From assembly GCA_944385035.1 (NCBI GenBank), contig CALWVV010000001.1, forward strand, positions 267,107-331,106: a stretch of 64,000 nucleotides of DNA, read 5' to 3'. The DNA comes from an uncultured Oscillospiraceae bacterium (GTDB lineage: Bacteria; Bacillota; Clostridia; Oscillospirales; Oscillospiraceae). Position 1 is the stretch's first letter. The number at the start of each line of letters is the position of its first letter. The notes under the pieces were generated by a model. The model saw only the letters and a list, made by a program, of their open reading frames with translations. It had not been told where the DNA came from and did not search any database. Below are positions 1 to 9,100 of the stretch, piece by piece. The position numbers and the translations under genes were made by a program.

Positions 1-372
1 TTGGACTTTAATATAACTGGATTTATTCTCTTTGCTCTGTCCCTTGTCAGTATCTTCGTCACCAACACCAGTCGCAAGCTTACCCGTGGCAATATCATAG
101 TGATAGGCCGCGCCGGGATTGGTAGCAGTCGTAACAATATCTACGCCATCACCATTGAGCTTTCCTTCAATAGCAGAAACCATGGCAATCGTCTTGGCAG
201 CACGAAGATTAGCTTCATCGGTAGCTTCCCGTGCCTTTTCCAGGCTGGAATTCACCATGGGAATAGACACCGCCACCAGAATGGCGATGATGGCCACCAC
301 GATGAGCATCTCGATGAGGGTGAAGCCGCCGGTCTTCTTCAGCTTCTTGGACAGTTTCTGTTTCAGATTCAT
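1..372 (-). CDS. Type IV prepilin, probable main pilin (3' end outside window)
   Basis: A structural subunit of a type IV pilus, made as a membrane-anchored precursor and cut by a prepilin peptidase. The N-terminus has a basic leader ending KKTGG, followed by FTLIEML and a run of hydrophobic residues; cleavage is expected after Gly16, leaving Phe at +1 and the conserved Glu at +5. After the helix the sequence becomes small and polar (NSSLEKAREATDEANLRAAK), as in Gram-positive pilins. The ATG is preceded by an AAAAAGGAGGAG ribosome site. It is the last pilus gene visible in the operon and is separated from pilC by two hairpins, which would suit a more abundant subunit. The 124 codons seen have no stop; the C-terminus lies beyond the left edge. 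That it is the major pilin is inferred from its simple form and position. Confidence 0.9.
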   Translation of the reverse strand, partial: MNLKQKLSKKLKKTGGFTLIEMLIVVAIIAILVAVSIPMVNSSLEKAREATDEANLRAAKTIAMVSAIEGKLNGDGVDIVTTATNPGAAYHYDIATGKLATGVGDEDTDKGQSKENKSSYIKVQ

Positions 373-398
373 TGGATTCTCTCCTCCTTTTTATTGTT

Positions 399-416
399 AT
401 CCGCCTCCAGGCGGAT
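399..416 (-). promoter_or_regulatory. Hairpin in the leader just upstream of the pilin gene
   Basis: Perfect 7-bp stem (ATCCGCC / GGCGGAT) with a 4-nt loop, ending 26 nt before the pilin start. It has no U-tract, so it is more likely an mRNA-stabilising or processing structure than a terminator. Together with the neighbouring hairpin it could set a different pilin level from the rest of the operon (inference). Confidence 0.5.
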
Positions 417-436
417 CAAAAAACATCTATTTCATC

Positions 437-459
437 AAAGGGCGGGGTGGCCGCCCTTT
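437..459 (-). terminator. Hairpin between pilC and the pilin gene (possible attenuator)
   Basis: Perfect 9-bp stem, AAAGGGCGG pairing with CCGCCCTTT, around a 5-nt loop, 9 nt after the pilC stop codon. On the transcribed strand TTTTTT appears only about 14 nt later, so it is not a classical intrinsic terminator. Partial termination or protection of a processed pilin transcript are both possible. Confidence 0.45.
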
Positions 460-468
460 AACGACGGA

Positions 469-1674
469 TTAAATGGAGCCGTACAGGCTGAACATGGGCA
501 GGTAGATGGACAGCAAAATCAGCACTACAAATACCGCCATCACACAGATGATGATAGGCTCCAGCAGGGACAGGGCCCGTGCGGACAGGGTATCCACCTC
601 GTTGTCGTAGTACTCAGCCTGAATCTCCAACGTGCTCTCCAGAGAGCCGGTGGCCTCGCCCATGGCGGTCATCTGCACCAGCATGGGAGGCAGATCTTTG
701 CAGGTACGCAGGCACTCGCCCAGGGGGCGCCCACCCTCCACACCGGGGATAGTGCTCTGAATCTGCGCCGAGAGGTGGGCATTGCTCACCGAGCGGGATG
801 CGGTGTCCAGAGCCTTCAAAATGGGCATACCCGCTGAGAGCATGGCGGACATGGTGTGGGCAAACTGGCTGGCTGAGGTCATGGCGGCCAGCTTCCCCAA
901 AATGGGCAGGGTCAGCCGGAACTGGGCCACGCGGATGCGTCCGCTCGCCGTCCCGGCGTACAGCCGGAGCAGAAAGATCAAACCCGCCGCTACACACAGC
1001 AGCACCCAGATGTACCGGCTGAAAAAGTCAGATACTCCGATCACAATGCGGGTGGGCAAAGGCAGCTCCACGCTCATAGATTCAAACACCTGGGCAAAGG
1101 TGGGCACGGCGTAGGTCATAATAATCATAATGACAAACACTGCCACCACCGTGAGAAAGGCAGGGTATACCAGGGCGCTGGTGGCCTTGGCCCGCGTCTT
1201 GGTCATGCGGTCATAGTAGGCGCTCATACGGTCAAAGGAGCGCACCAAATCGCCCGACTCCTCCCCCGCCCGAATGGTCTCAATGAAGGTGGTGGGCAGG
1301 CGGCCCTTTCCCCGCTGAGAGAAGCTGTAAGAAAGGCTCCAGCCGTTGGCGATGTCCAGCGACACCTCCTCCAGCAGCTTTTTCAGCATTTTATCGGAAA
1401 CCTGAGAGGCCACCAGGTCCACCGTCTGCACCAGGGGCAACCCTGCCTTGAGAATGATGGCAAACTGCTTGCACATCAGGGCAAAAATCTTTAAATTCAG
1501 CTTCTGGAATTTCTCCAGGGGGTCAGTGCGGGGGGCGGCGATCTCCTCCAGCTTGAGCACCACATCGTAGCTCTGGCGGATGAGGGCAACTGCCTGGGCG
1601 CTGTCCGAAGCCTCCAACACCCCTTCCGCCCGCTGCCCCTCTCCGTTCATGGCCTCATAGCGATAGGTCGGCAT
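469..1674 (-). CDS. pilC: PilC/GspF-family inner-membrane platform protein
   Basis: Platform protein of the type IV pilus machine: it sits in the cytoplasmic membrane and couples the assembly and retraction ATPases to pilin insertion. At 401 aa it is the normal length for PilC. The N-terminus MPTYRYEAMNGEGQ is typical of the family. Two T2SSF domains can be seen, roughly residues 65-190 and 270-390, each followed by strong hydrophobic segments (VYPAFLTVVAVFVIMIIMTY; IIICVMAVFVVLILLSIYLP). GEESGDL and GEATGSL are the paired conserved turns of the two repeats. It lies 14 nt after pilT in the operon. The ATG is preceded by GGAGGG. No unusual feature. Confidence 0.95.
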   Translation of the reverse strand: MPTYRYEAMNGEGQRAEGVLEASDSAQAVALIRQSYDVVLKLEEIAAPRTDPLEKFQKLNLKIFALMCKQFAIILKAGLPLVQTVDLVASQVSDKMLKKLLEEVSLDIANGWSLSYSFSQRGKGRLPTTFIETIRAGEESGDLVRSFDRMSAYYDRMTKTRAKATSALVYPAFLTVVAVFVIMIIMTYAVPTFAQVFESMSVELPLPTRIVIGVSDFFSRYIWVLLCVAAGLIFLLRLYAGTASGRIRVAQFRLTLPILGKLAAMTSASQFAHTMSAMLSAGMPILKALDTASRSVSNAHLSAQIQSTIPGVEGGRPLGECLRTCKDLPPMLVQMTAMGEATGSLESTLEIQAEYYDNEVDTLSARALSLLEPIIICVMAVFVVLILLSIYLPMFSLYGSI

Positions 1675-1688
1675 GGTCTATCCCTCCT

Positions 1689-2789
1689 TCATCGGCCAAA
1701 GCTCCGGGGGCGGGTCCCCAGGCCGGTCCCCATGGGCGACCCCAATGGAGAGCTCCCTGCCTGGGTCGAGCCGCCCCGCCGGGCCCCCTCCATGGTTTCC
1801 AAGGAGATAGCGCCACTACGGTACAAATTTTGCACAGAGCGGTCCATCAGAATGTTGCCGATGGAGCCGCTGGTCTGGATGGAGTTTTGAATCTGGGGGG
1901 TCTTGCCCTCCCGGATCAAATTACGGATGGCGTCGTCGGTCTTCATCACTTCGCAGGCCAGCACCCGGCCCGGTTTGCCGCTGCGGGGCAGCAGCTGCTG
2001 GGAGAGTACTGCCTTCAATGTCATGGACAGCTGAAGGCGGATCTGCTGCTGGCGTTCGGCGGGAAAGACGTCCACAATGCGGTCGATGGAGTCGGCCGCT
2101 GAGTTGGTATGGACGGTACCGAAGACCAGGTGGCCTGTCTCGGCGGCGGTAAGGGCGGTCTGGATGGTGTCCAGGTCCCGCATCTCCCCCACCAGGATCA
2201 CATCCGGGTCCTCACGCAGGGCGGCCCGCAGGCCAGCGGCAAAGCTCATGGTGTCCCGGCCGATCTCCCGCTGGTTAATGAGGCACAGGTCGGGGGTATA
2301 AATGTACTCCACCGGGTCCTCCAGGGTAAGGATGTGCAGCCGCTGGGTGTGGTTGATCTGGTTGAGCAGGGCGGCCAGAGTGGTGGATTTGCCTGAGCCG
2401 GTCTCGCCGGTGATCAGCACCAGTCCCTGGTTGTAGGATGCAAATTCCTTCACCACCTCAGGCAGGCCCAGTTCCTCCAGTTGGGGAATGTGGTCATTGA
2501 GCAGACGGATGGCGGCAGAGTAGACCCCCTGCTGGCGGAACAAGTTCACGCGGCAGCGCACCCCGGAAATGGTAAGGGCCAGATCCAGCTCGCCCACCGC
2601 CTCCAGCTGGCCAAAATCGTCCCCCGCCAGCTCCTGTGCCATCTCCAGACACTGCTGGCCGGTGAGAGGGGTGGGCTCCAGGTCCCGGATCTCCCCGTCC
2701 ACCCGGTATTTGGGCGGCAGAGCACAGACCAGATGCAGGTCAGAGGCCCGGTCCCCCCGCGCTTTTTCGATGTATTCCTTGATGTTCAT
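1689..2789 (-). CDS. pilT: PilT-type pilus retraction ATPase
   Basis: Hexameric cytoplasmic ATPase that depolymerises the pilus and so powers retraction and twitching. The Walker A motif GETGSGKST lies near residue 126; Asp box, Walker B (LREDPDVILVGEMRD) and His box (TGHLVFGTVHTN) follow in order. The motif AIRNLIREGK near residue 285 is the C-terminal signature that separates PilT retraction ATPases from PilB. The last 30 residues are a low-complexity Gly/Ser/Arg tail not typical of the family. The start overlaps the end of pilB by 4 nt, so the two are translationally coupled. Its presence predicts dynamic pili rather than a pure secretion system. Confidence 0.95.
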   Translation of the reverse strand: MNIKEYIEKARGDRASDLHLVCALPPKYRVDGEIRDLEPTPLTGQQCLEMAQELAGDDFGQLEAVGELDLALTISGVRCRVNLFRQQGVYSAAIRLLNDHIPQLEELGLPEVVKEFASYNQGLVLITGETGSGKSTTLAALLNQINHTQRLHILTLEDPVEYIYTPDLCLINQREIGRDTMSFAAGLRAALREDPDVILVGEMRDLDTIQTALTAAETGHLVFGTVHTNSAADSIDRIVDVFPAERQQQIRLQLSMTLKAVLSQQLLPRSGKPGRVLACEVMKTDDAIRNLIREGKTPQIQNSIQTSGSIGNILMDRSVQNLYRSGAISLETMEGARRGGSTQAGSSPLGSPMGTGLGTRPRSFGR

Positions 2790-4492
2790 TCCACTTGTCT
2801 CCCTATGATTCGGAAAATTTCCTCTGTGGTGGTGACCCCCTGGGTCACCAGCTGGGCGCAGTTGACCAGAAGAGGCTGGAAGGTGGAGTGTTGTACTGCC
2901 TCCTGCAGCTCCTTCAGATCCCGCCGGTGGATAGCCCGGCGGATCTCAGGGGTGACGGGCAGGATCTCAAAGACCGCCGTCCGGCCCCGGTAGCCGGTCT
3001 GGAAACAGTCGGAGCAGCCCGCGCCCCGGTAAAATGTCAGCTTCTCGCTCCAAGGCAGTCCCAACAGGGCGGCCTCCTCCTGGGTGGGGGCATAGGCCTG
3101 GCGGCACCGGGGACAGATTTTCCGTACCAGCCGCTGGGAGATGATGCCCCGCACCGCTCCGGCGATGAGGTAGGGCTCCACCCCGATGTCCAGCAGACGG
3201 TCGATGGAGGATAATGCGTCATTGGTGTGGATGGTGGTGAGCACCAGATGGCCGGTCATAGCCGCCCGCATGGCGATCTCCGCCGTCTCGCCGTCCCGGA
3301 TTTCACCCACGGCGATGATGTCCGGGTCCTGGCGCAGCACCGCCCGCAGGGCGTTGGCAAAGGTCAGGTCGGTGCGCTCGTTGATCTGTACCTGGCAGAC
3401 CCCTTCCATGTGGTACTCCACAGGGTCCTCCAGGGAGATGAGGTTTACTTCCTCACTCTTTTTCTGGTCGATCATGGTATACAGGGTGGAGGTCTTACCA
3501 GAGCCGGTGGGACCCACCACCAGCAGCACGCCCTCGGTGCTGCCCGAGAGCAGCTCCAGGAACTTGCGCCGGTTCTCCCCCTGCAGGCCGATGCCGTCGA
3601 TGGTGACCATACGGGCATCCTTGCGCAGCAGACGGATGACGATCTTCTCCCCGTGGATGGTGGGCAGAGTGGACACACGCAGGTCCAGGGTCTCCTGCTG
3701 CACCGTCATATTGATGCGGCCGTCTTGGGGAATGTTCTTCTGGGCAATATCCATCTGGGCCATGATCTTGATGCGGGAGATCACCGACATCTGTAATTCC
3801 CTCGGCACCGTGATGATGTTGCGCAGCACGCCGTCGATGCGCATGCGGATCTGCAGCTTCTCACCGGTGGGCTCCAGGTGGATGTCGCTGGCATTTTCCG
3901 TATAGGCCCGGTGGATAATGGAATTGACCAGGCGGATCGTGGGAGCGGCATTTTCGTCCTCCTCGTCAGCTGCCAGATGCAACTCCTCCCCGATCCGGAT
4001 GGCGGCCCCATACTGGCCCGAGTCCAGGTCCCGGCGCATATCCTCAATGGCTTTCATGGTGCCCTGGTTGCTGTACAGGTTCTGCACCGCCCGCTCCAGG
4101 GCGGATTCGGTGGCGATCATGGGAATGACCTGGCGGCGGGTAGCCGCCGCCACCTCTTCAATGGCAGAAAAGTTCAGTGGGTCGGACATCCCCAAATACA
4201 GTTCGGTGCGGGTGGCCCGTACCGGGACTACCCGGTGCTTTTTGGCGATGCTTTTGGGCACCAGCTGGGCCATTTCCGAGGAGATGGTGCAGGCGTTCAG
4301 GTCGATAAACTCCAGTCCCAGCTGGGTCATCAGGGCCTCGATCACCTGGTTTTCCGTAATAATTTGGTTGTCCCGGAGAATATCGCCCAGGCGTTTGCCG
4401 TTTTCTTTTTGGAGCTTGAGCGCCTCTTGCAGCTGTTCTTGGGTGATGGTTCCGTTGCCCACCAGAAGGTCACCCAGTCGAGTGTACTTCAT
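2786..4492 (-). CDS. pilB: PilB pilus extension ATPase with MshEN-type N-terminal domain
   Basis: ATPase that drives pilin polymerisation. The C-terminal motor has Walker A GPTGSGKTSTL near residue 325, Walker B (LRQDPDIIAVGEIRDGE), a His box (TGHLVLTTIHTND) and a tetracysteine zinc site (CPRC near 457, CSDC near 491) as in GspE/PilB. The N-terminus holds two 24-residue motifs, both starting RLGD, at residues 5-28 and 34-57, separated by exactly five residues. That is the layout of the MshEN c-di-GMP-binding domain known from MshE and some PilB proteins. The second motif has Gln instead of Gly at its tenth position. The start overlaps neither a strong hairpin nor a promoter; the gene is coupled to its neighbours by 4-nt overlaps on both sides. 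Confidence 0.95.
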   Translation of the reverse strand: MKYTRLGDLLVGNGTITQEQLQEALKLQKENGKRLGDILRDNQIITENQVIEALMTQLGLEFIDLNACTISSEMAQLVPKSIAKKHRVVPVRATRTELYLGMSDPLNFSAIEEVAAATRRQVIPMIATESALERAVQNLYSNQGTMKAIEDMRRDLDSGQYGAAIRIGEELHLAADEEDENAAPTIRLVNSIIHRAYTENASDIHLEPTGEKLQIRMRIDGVLRNIITVPRELQMSVISRIKIMAQMDIAQKNIPQDGRINMTVQQETLDLRVSTLPTIHGEKIVIRLLRKDARMVTIDGIGLQGENRRKFLELLSGSTEGVLLVVGPTGSGKTSTLYTMIDQKKSEEVNLISLEDPVEYHMEGVCQVQINERTDLTFANALRAVLRQDPDIIAVGEIRDGETAEIAMRAAMTGHLVLTTIHTNDALSSIDRLLDIGVEPYLIAGAVRGIISQRLVRKICPRCRQAYAPTQEEAALLGLPWSEKLTFYRGAGCSDCFQTGYRGRTAVFEILPVTPEIRRAIHRRDLKELQEAVQHSTFQPLLVNCAQLVTQGVTTTEEIFRIIGRQVE

Positions 4493-5010
4493 GTGCTTCT
4501 CCCCTCTTCACCGGCGCTGCCGTTGAGGCAGCGGACAGTAAATTTGGTTTCATTGGAAATAGAATGGTTTCCGGTCACTTTTAGTTCGACGGTAAACAGA
4601 TAGGCCGCTTCATCATAGACGATGCTCCATGTCTCCAGGCGGTAGGCCCCGTTGCCGTAGGCTCCGCCGGAGAGCATCTGGCGCTGTTTGTTAGCCTCCA
4701 GCTGCCCATTTTCATTGAGGGACAAGGTAGTGTTGCGGCCGTAATTGACGCTGGTATAGCGCTGGAGCGTTCCTCCCTCCCCCGTCACCACATCCCGTGC
4801 GTAGCGCAGCTCATTGGACAAAAGGTCGGTAAGGGTGGACAGGAGCAGCTGGCTTTCCGCCTCGCCCGTCATGGTGTTGTAACTGTCCTGCGCCATGATT
4901 AGGCCGGTATGGAGCATCAGCCCCAGCAGGGCCAACACCCCTGCCGCCGCAACCATCTCTACCAGAGTCAAACCCCGGCTGCTTTTCAGTTTTTTGCGCA
5001 GGCGCTTCAT
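4489..5010 (-). CDS. Minor pilin with prepilin signal (PilW/GspJ-like)
   Basis: 173-aa pilin-like protein. A basic leader (MKRLRKKLKSSRG) is followed by LTLVEMVAAAGVLALLGLML: prepilin peptidase cleavage after Gly13 would leave Leu at +1 and Glu at +5. The rest, about 140 residues, contains aromatic and beta-rich segments without a family signature I can name. It sits in a run of pilin genes with 4-nt overlaps to pilB and to the preceding pilin. Minor pilins of this kind prime pilus assembly and form the tip. The PilW/GspJ assignment rests on order (GspI-like before it) and length only. Confidence 0.8.
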   Translation of the reverse strand: MKRLRKKLKSSRGLTLVEMVAAAGVLALLGLMLHTGLIMAQDSYNTMTGEAESQLLLSTLTDLLSNELRYARDVVTGEGGTLQRYTSVNYGRNTTLSLNENGQLEANKQRQMLSGGAYGNGAYRLETWSIVYDEAAYLFTVELKVTGNHSISNETKFTVRCLNGSAGEEGRST

Positions 5011-5330
5011 GAGCCGGTACCTCCGTCGGTGTTCAGAGCATAGGAGTATAACCCCTCGCCTCCATATACCCGAACGGGAATTTCAATGGATATCCCACCT
5101 TGCGTCAGTTCAACGGACCCGTTTGCCACAGGGGTTTGGCGCATTTCCGCTGCCGTCAGGGTTTCATAAAAGTATGCGTCCGCCGTGTCTGCCTGCCGCC
5201 CCAGATTGGCGGAAACCGCCACGCCCCCCAGCAACATGGCCACCGACAAGGAGGCGATGAGGATGGCTGCCAGCACCTCGACCAGGGTCTCTCCCCGCTG
5301 GCTGCGGAGTTTTCTGTTCAACGCTGTCAT
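5007..5330 (-). CDS. Small minor pilin (PilV/GspI-like)
   Basis: 107-aa prepilin. The leader MTALNRKLRSQRG is followed by ETLVEVLAAILIASLSVAML, giving the expected Gly at -1 and Glu at +5; +1 is Glu instead of the usual Phe, as is common for Gram-positive minor pilins. The short globular part (about 70 residues) includes YEGG-like turns and no cysteines. Gene order and the ETLVEVL motif suit the PilV/GspI group. It overlaps both neighbours by 4 nt. Confidence 0.8.
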   Translation of the reverse strand: MTALNRKLRSQRGETLVEVLAAILIASLSVAMLLGGVAVSANLGRQADTADAYFYETLTAAEMRQTPVANGSVELTQGGISIEIPVRVYGGEGLYSYALNTDGGTGS

Positions 5331-6112
5331 GCTCCTCCTCCTTCCTCTTCATCCAGAATGGTGATCCAGCCCAGGGTCCACTGCATAGGTGCAGTCTGTT
5401 CTATCTTATCTTCACTTTCGCCTGCATACTGCAGCGTGGAAAAAGACGGCTTGTTATCATTTGGGGTCAGTTCGGCCTCAACTTTGTACTGGGGAAGCCC
5501 TTCCAGATATGCGGTAATATAGATGGCATAGGATTCCTGCACCTTCAGGGTGACGTATACCGTTCTGCCATCCAATGCCGCAATCCGGGTGTCCGGAGAG
5601 AGGGTCATAGCATAGTCAAAGTCACTGTCCCGGAACAAAGAAGGGTCTGTCTTATTGATCACATCCGGGAAAGACTCCCTTAATTTTCGCTCTGCTTCCT
5701 GGCGAAAAATCGTATCAAAGTCACTTAGAAGGATGCGATGAAAGGGGACTCCCAACGCGGGGGTCGGGTCCTCGCGATAGGTATATGACCCGGTATCCTG
5801 CTGAAAACAATAGTAAGTCGTATAAATGGGTCTCCCCATCTCGTCTGTTCTAGTCCGCTCTGTATACTTCCAGCTGTAATATTGCCCCCTGTATTCACAT
5901 CGGTTGAGCTCGTCGCACAGGGTACTCACCGCGCTGGAGAGAGACAGATAGACCTGGTGCTCCTCCAAATTGCTGCGGTGCTTGCCGGCATTGGCCACCG
6001 CCGCCATCAAAATGGAGGCGGTGACCATGGAACAAATCAGCAGAAACAGCAGGGCCAGCAGCATGGAGGCCCCACGCTGACTGTGCAGTTTACGGGATAT
6101 TACGCCTATCAT
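5327..6112 (-). CDS. Minor pilin-like protein lacking Glu+5 (PilX/GspK-like)
   Basis: 261 aa from the chosen ATG, whose position overlaps the stop codon of the giant pilin gene; a longer reading upstream lies inside that gene and is rejected. The N-terminus MIGVISRKLHSQRG is followed by ASMLLALLFLLICSMVTASI, a hydrophobic helix with the prepilin Gly but without Glu at +5. Loss of Glu+5 is characteristic of GspK-type tip pseudopilins and of PilX-like proteins that cap an assembly. The remaining region is acidic and aromatic, beginning with LEEHQVYLSLSSAVSTLCDE, as in PilX-type proteins. Function as part of a tip complex with the two smaller minor pilins and the giant pilin is inferred from position. 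Confidence 0.75.
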   Translation of the reverse strand: MIGVISRKLHSQRGASMLLALLFLLICSMVTASILMAAVANAGKHRSNLEEHQVYLSLSSAVSTLCDELNRCEYRGQYYSWKYTERTRTDEMGRPIYTTYYCFQQDTGSYTYREDPTPALGVPFHRILLSDFDTIFRQEAERKLRESFPDVINKTDPSLFRDSDFDYAMTLSPDTRIAALDGRTVYVTLKVQESYAIYITAYLEGLPQYKVEAELTPNDNKPSFSTLQYAGESEDKIEQTAPMQWTLGWITILDEEEGGGA

Positions 6113-9100
6113 AGCTGCCCCTCCTGTGTGCCTTCGCTGCCTTCTTGGGCGGCTTCTTTTTTGACCTGCACCTCCAGCTCTGTCCACACGGTGTGTGTAC
6201 TGCCCTCATACTCATACTGGAACCGAATCCGCACCGAGGCGTAAGCAGTACCCTGTGCCGGACAGTAGGCCTCAATGGACAAGGTATCCTTGTAAACCGT
6301 GCCGTCCTCGCCCTTAGCCCAGTCCACCCAGATGGTGCCTGTATGGTCGTCATCCACTTGGAACTCCGCAATACGCAGATTCTCAATGGATACGGCTGTA
6401 CCGTTCACCTTCAGGATAAACTCTTCTGTTCCCTTGCCGGTATAGGAGAGTGTTTGCTGTGCTCCTTCCATAGCATCTGCCTGGAAGGTAATGGCCAGGG
6501 GCTTTACTGTGATCTCCGGGGTAACCAGATTCCAGGCGATGGAGCTGGTGGCGTAATATTGATTTCCCAGGTAGGTAAAGTCGTACCCCACCGTCATCTG
6601 GGTATTACCGGCTTTTGTCCCGCCGTCAGCGGTCAAGGTCAAACCGTCCTGCTGGCCCACAGAGGCAGAGGCAAAGTAGTCAGAATCGAACTTTACTGTG
6701 GGGTTGGACAGCTCGATGAGATCTTCCAACGGGCTTGGCAGCGTTTTTCCGTCCCGATCCCGCAGCTCCAGCGTGGTCTGTACCGTTTGGCTGGTAAAGG
6801 CCAGCACCGGAGTTGGGGCCTCAGTGGCCAGACGCAGCTGCGCCGTCACATTGACCTCAATGTTCAGCGCGTATGACTCGCCGCCTACGGTGTAGGTCAC
6901 GGTGACCACCGTGCTGCCCTCTTTCAGGCCGGTGATGGACAGAGTTTTGTGATCGCTTTCCTCTCCGGAAAGCGCTGCTGTGGCAATTATCTCGTCCGCA
7001 CTTTTCCACTCCCATTTGCCGCCCGGCTCCACGCCCTCCAGGGATAGATTTTCGGTATGTACCGCGCCCTTGTTCTCCTCATAATCCGCAAACAGATCCA
7101 AATTCACCGGCAGGCCGCCGTATTGACGCCGAATACCTGCCAACGGCCAGTCGCCGTAGTGGACGCTGGCTTTCTTATTGTACACCAGATCACTGGCCTG
7201 GGTAAGAATGGTGGGGAAGGGGTAGTCCTGGCCCAACAGGCTTTGGTCACAGCCAAAGCTGTATCGGCCGTTGAGGGGATTTCCGCCGGAGGAGGTGGTG
7301 GTCACGGTGGAAAAACCGGCGTTTTTCAGTTTTGCCAGCAGGCCATCCGCCCCTTCCGTATCCTTCATTTCCCTGTAGGTCATGGAGACAGCAACTGCAT
7401 TACCGTAGTTGTTGGTATAGATATCCGTCTCTGCAATAGGAAGATTGTTCCCGTCGCGGATTGTAATACCATCCGGATTATTGCGCATGACTACGTCTTT
7501 CAAGTAGTAATTATTGCTGCATATACTCTGCCCGCGGTCTCCAGTGGCCGGTCCCGCATCATTGGGATGCTGAACATAGCGGTCGTTCTGATAATATTGA
7601 TGCAGATCGCCGTTTCCGCCAATGGCATACAGGGCCATAATCCCGCCGCCATAATAATGCTGTCCATACCACCCGTTCGTATTTAGTTGGATTTTCATGC
7701 TCTCCTGAGCAGGCAGCTCCACATAGGTGTAGCAATTTTTGATTTCATTTTGCAAATTGCCGTTTTTCCCAATCGTTGTGTTGCTGTCTACGGTCAAGGG
7801 CTTCATGTAAATACCGCCGCAGATGCCGCCGATGTAGATACCGCGTTCCTTGCCGACCTGTGCGTTTTTTACCTGAATACTGCCGCCGGTATAGCTGCTG
7901 CTGATACTGCCCTGGCTGGTACCAACCAAACCGCCCACACGGACATTATCGTTGTCATTCGAGCTGAGGACGATATGGGTCACCGCGCTGCAGCCGGAGA
8001 GATTCATATTGGAGATTCCAACCAGACCGCCCAGACCGGTGCCGCCCCAATTGCCGCCGCCGGTGTGGCTGTCTGTAATGGTATAGCCCGCTACAGCGCA
8101 GTTTTCAATGGCGCTGCGCTGGGCAGAGGAGGTGGCGGCCAACCCGGCCAGTCCGCCAATGGCGTACCAGCTGCTGTCGGTCTTGCTCGGATAACTGTTC
8201 ACAAAGCCATTGCCATCCTCTGAATAGAGGACTACATTGCGCAGCATACCATTGAATACCACACCGAAAAGGCCGGCACAGGAGGACTTCTGTCCCTGAA
8301 TGTTCACATTGGCAATCAGGTAGTCCTGCCCGTCATAGGTGCCTCCAAACCAGCCGTACAAGAAGCCTGTCGCCGCATTTGTCGTGTCATAAAACTCCGC
8401 AATGGGGGTGTAGACACCTTTGTTTCCGGTTAAATCATGGCTCTGTACCCAGTAGAAGGGACGGGTGATGGTAGACCAGCTGGTTTTGTAGCACAGGTAT
8501 GGGAATTGGCCATTCCTGCCCTGGGTAAGAACGGTTTTGGTATTGCGGGAGGAATGATTCCAGTTGATAAACTGCAGCTGATCAATGGACCGTACCCCGT
8601 AGGGGTTAGCCGCGGTACCGGGCAAGTCCGTGGGAGCGTTGGCGTTCCGAAGCTGGCCAGCTTTATCATAAGACATGGCATCCGCAAAGAAGGGATTGAG
8701 CTGGACCGTCAGAGTATAGGCCCCCTGTGTCAGCGTCCAGGTGCCGTAGGGGGGCTGGTTCCCTTGGGCCTCACCGGACCGGATCACATACAGGCCTTTG
8801 TTTTCCGCTGCCTGCCAGGTGTTGTAGCTGTGGAACACATATTGTCCGCCCATCAGTGCAGTCAGATTGTCGTTGGCTGCTGTGTTTTCCAGGTTTTCGC
8901 CGGGAATAAAGCCTGTGTCGTCATGGTATCCGATGCTTGTGCTGGTCAGTGCGGTATCCATAACTTCGCCTTGGGCGGATACCTGGGAAAAATATCCGTA
9001 TCCATATTCTGTGACCACGCCGCCGTCTCCGTGGGCGGTGGACAGGGTACCGCTTTTCGTCACCTGCTGTCCCGTTGTCATGGAAATGGCACTGATATAA

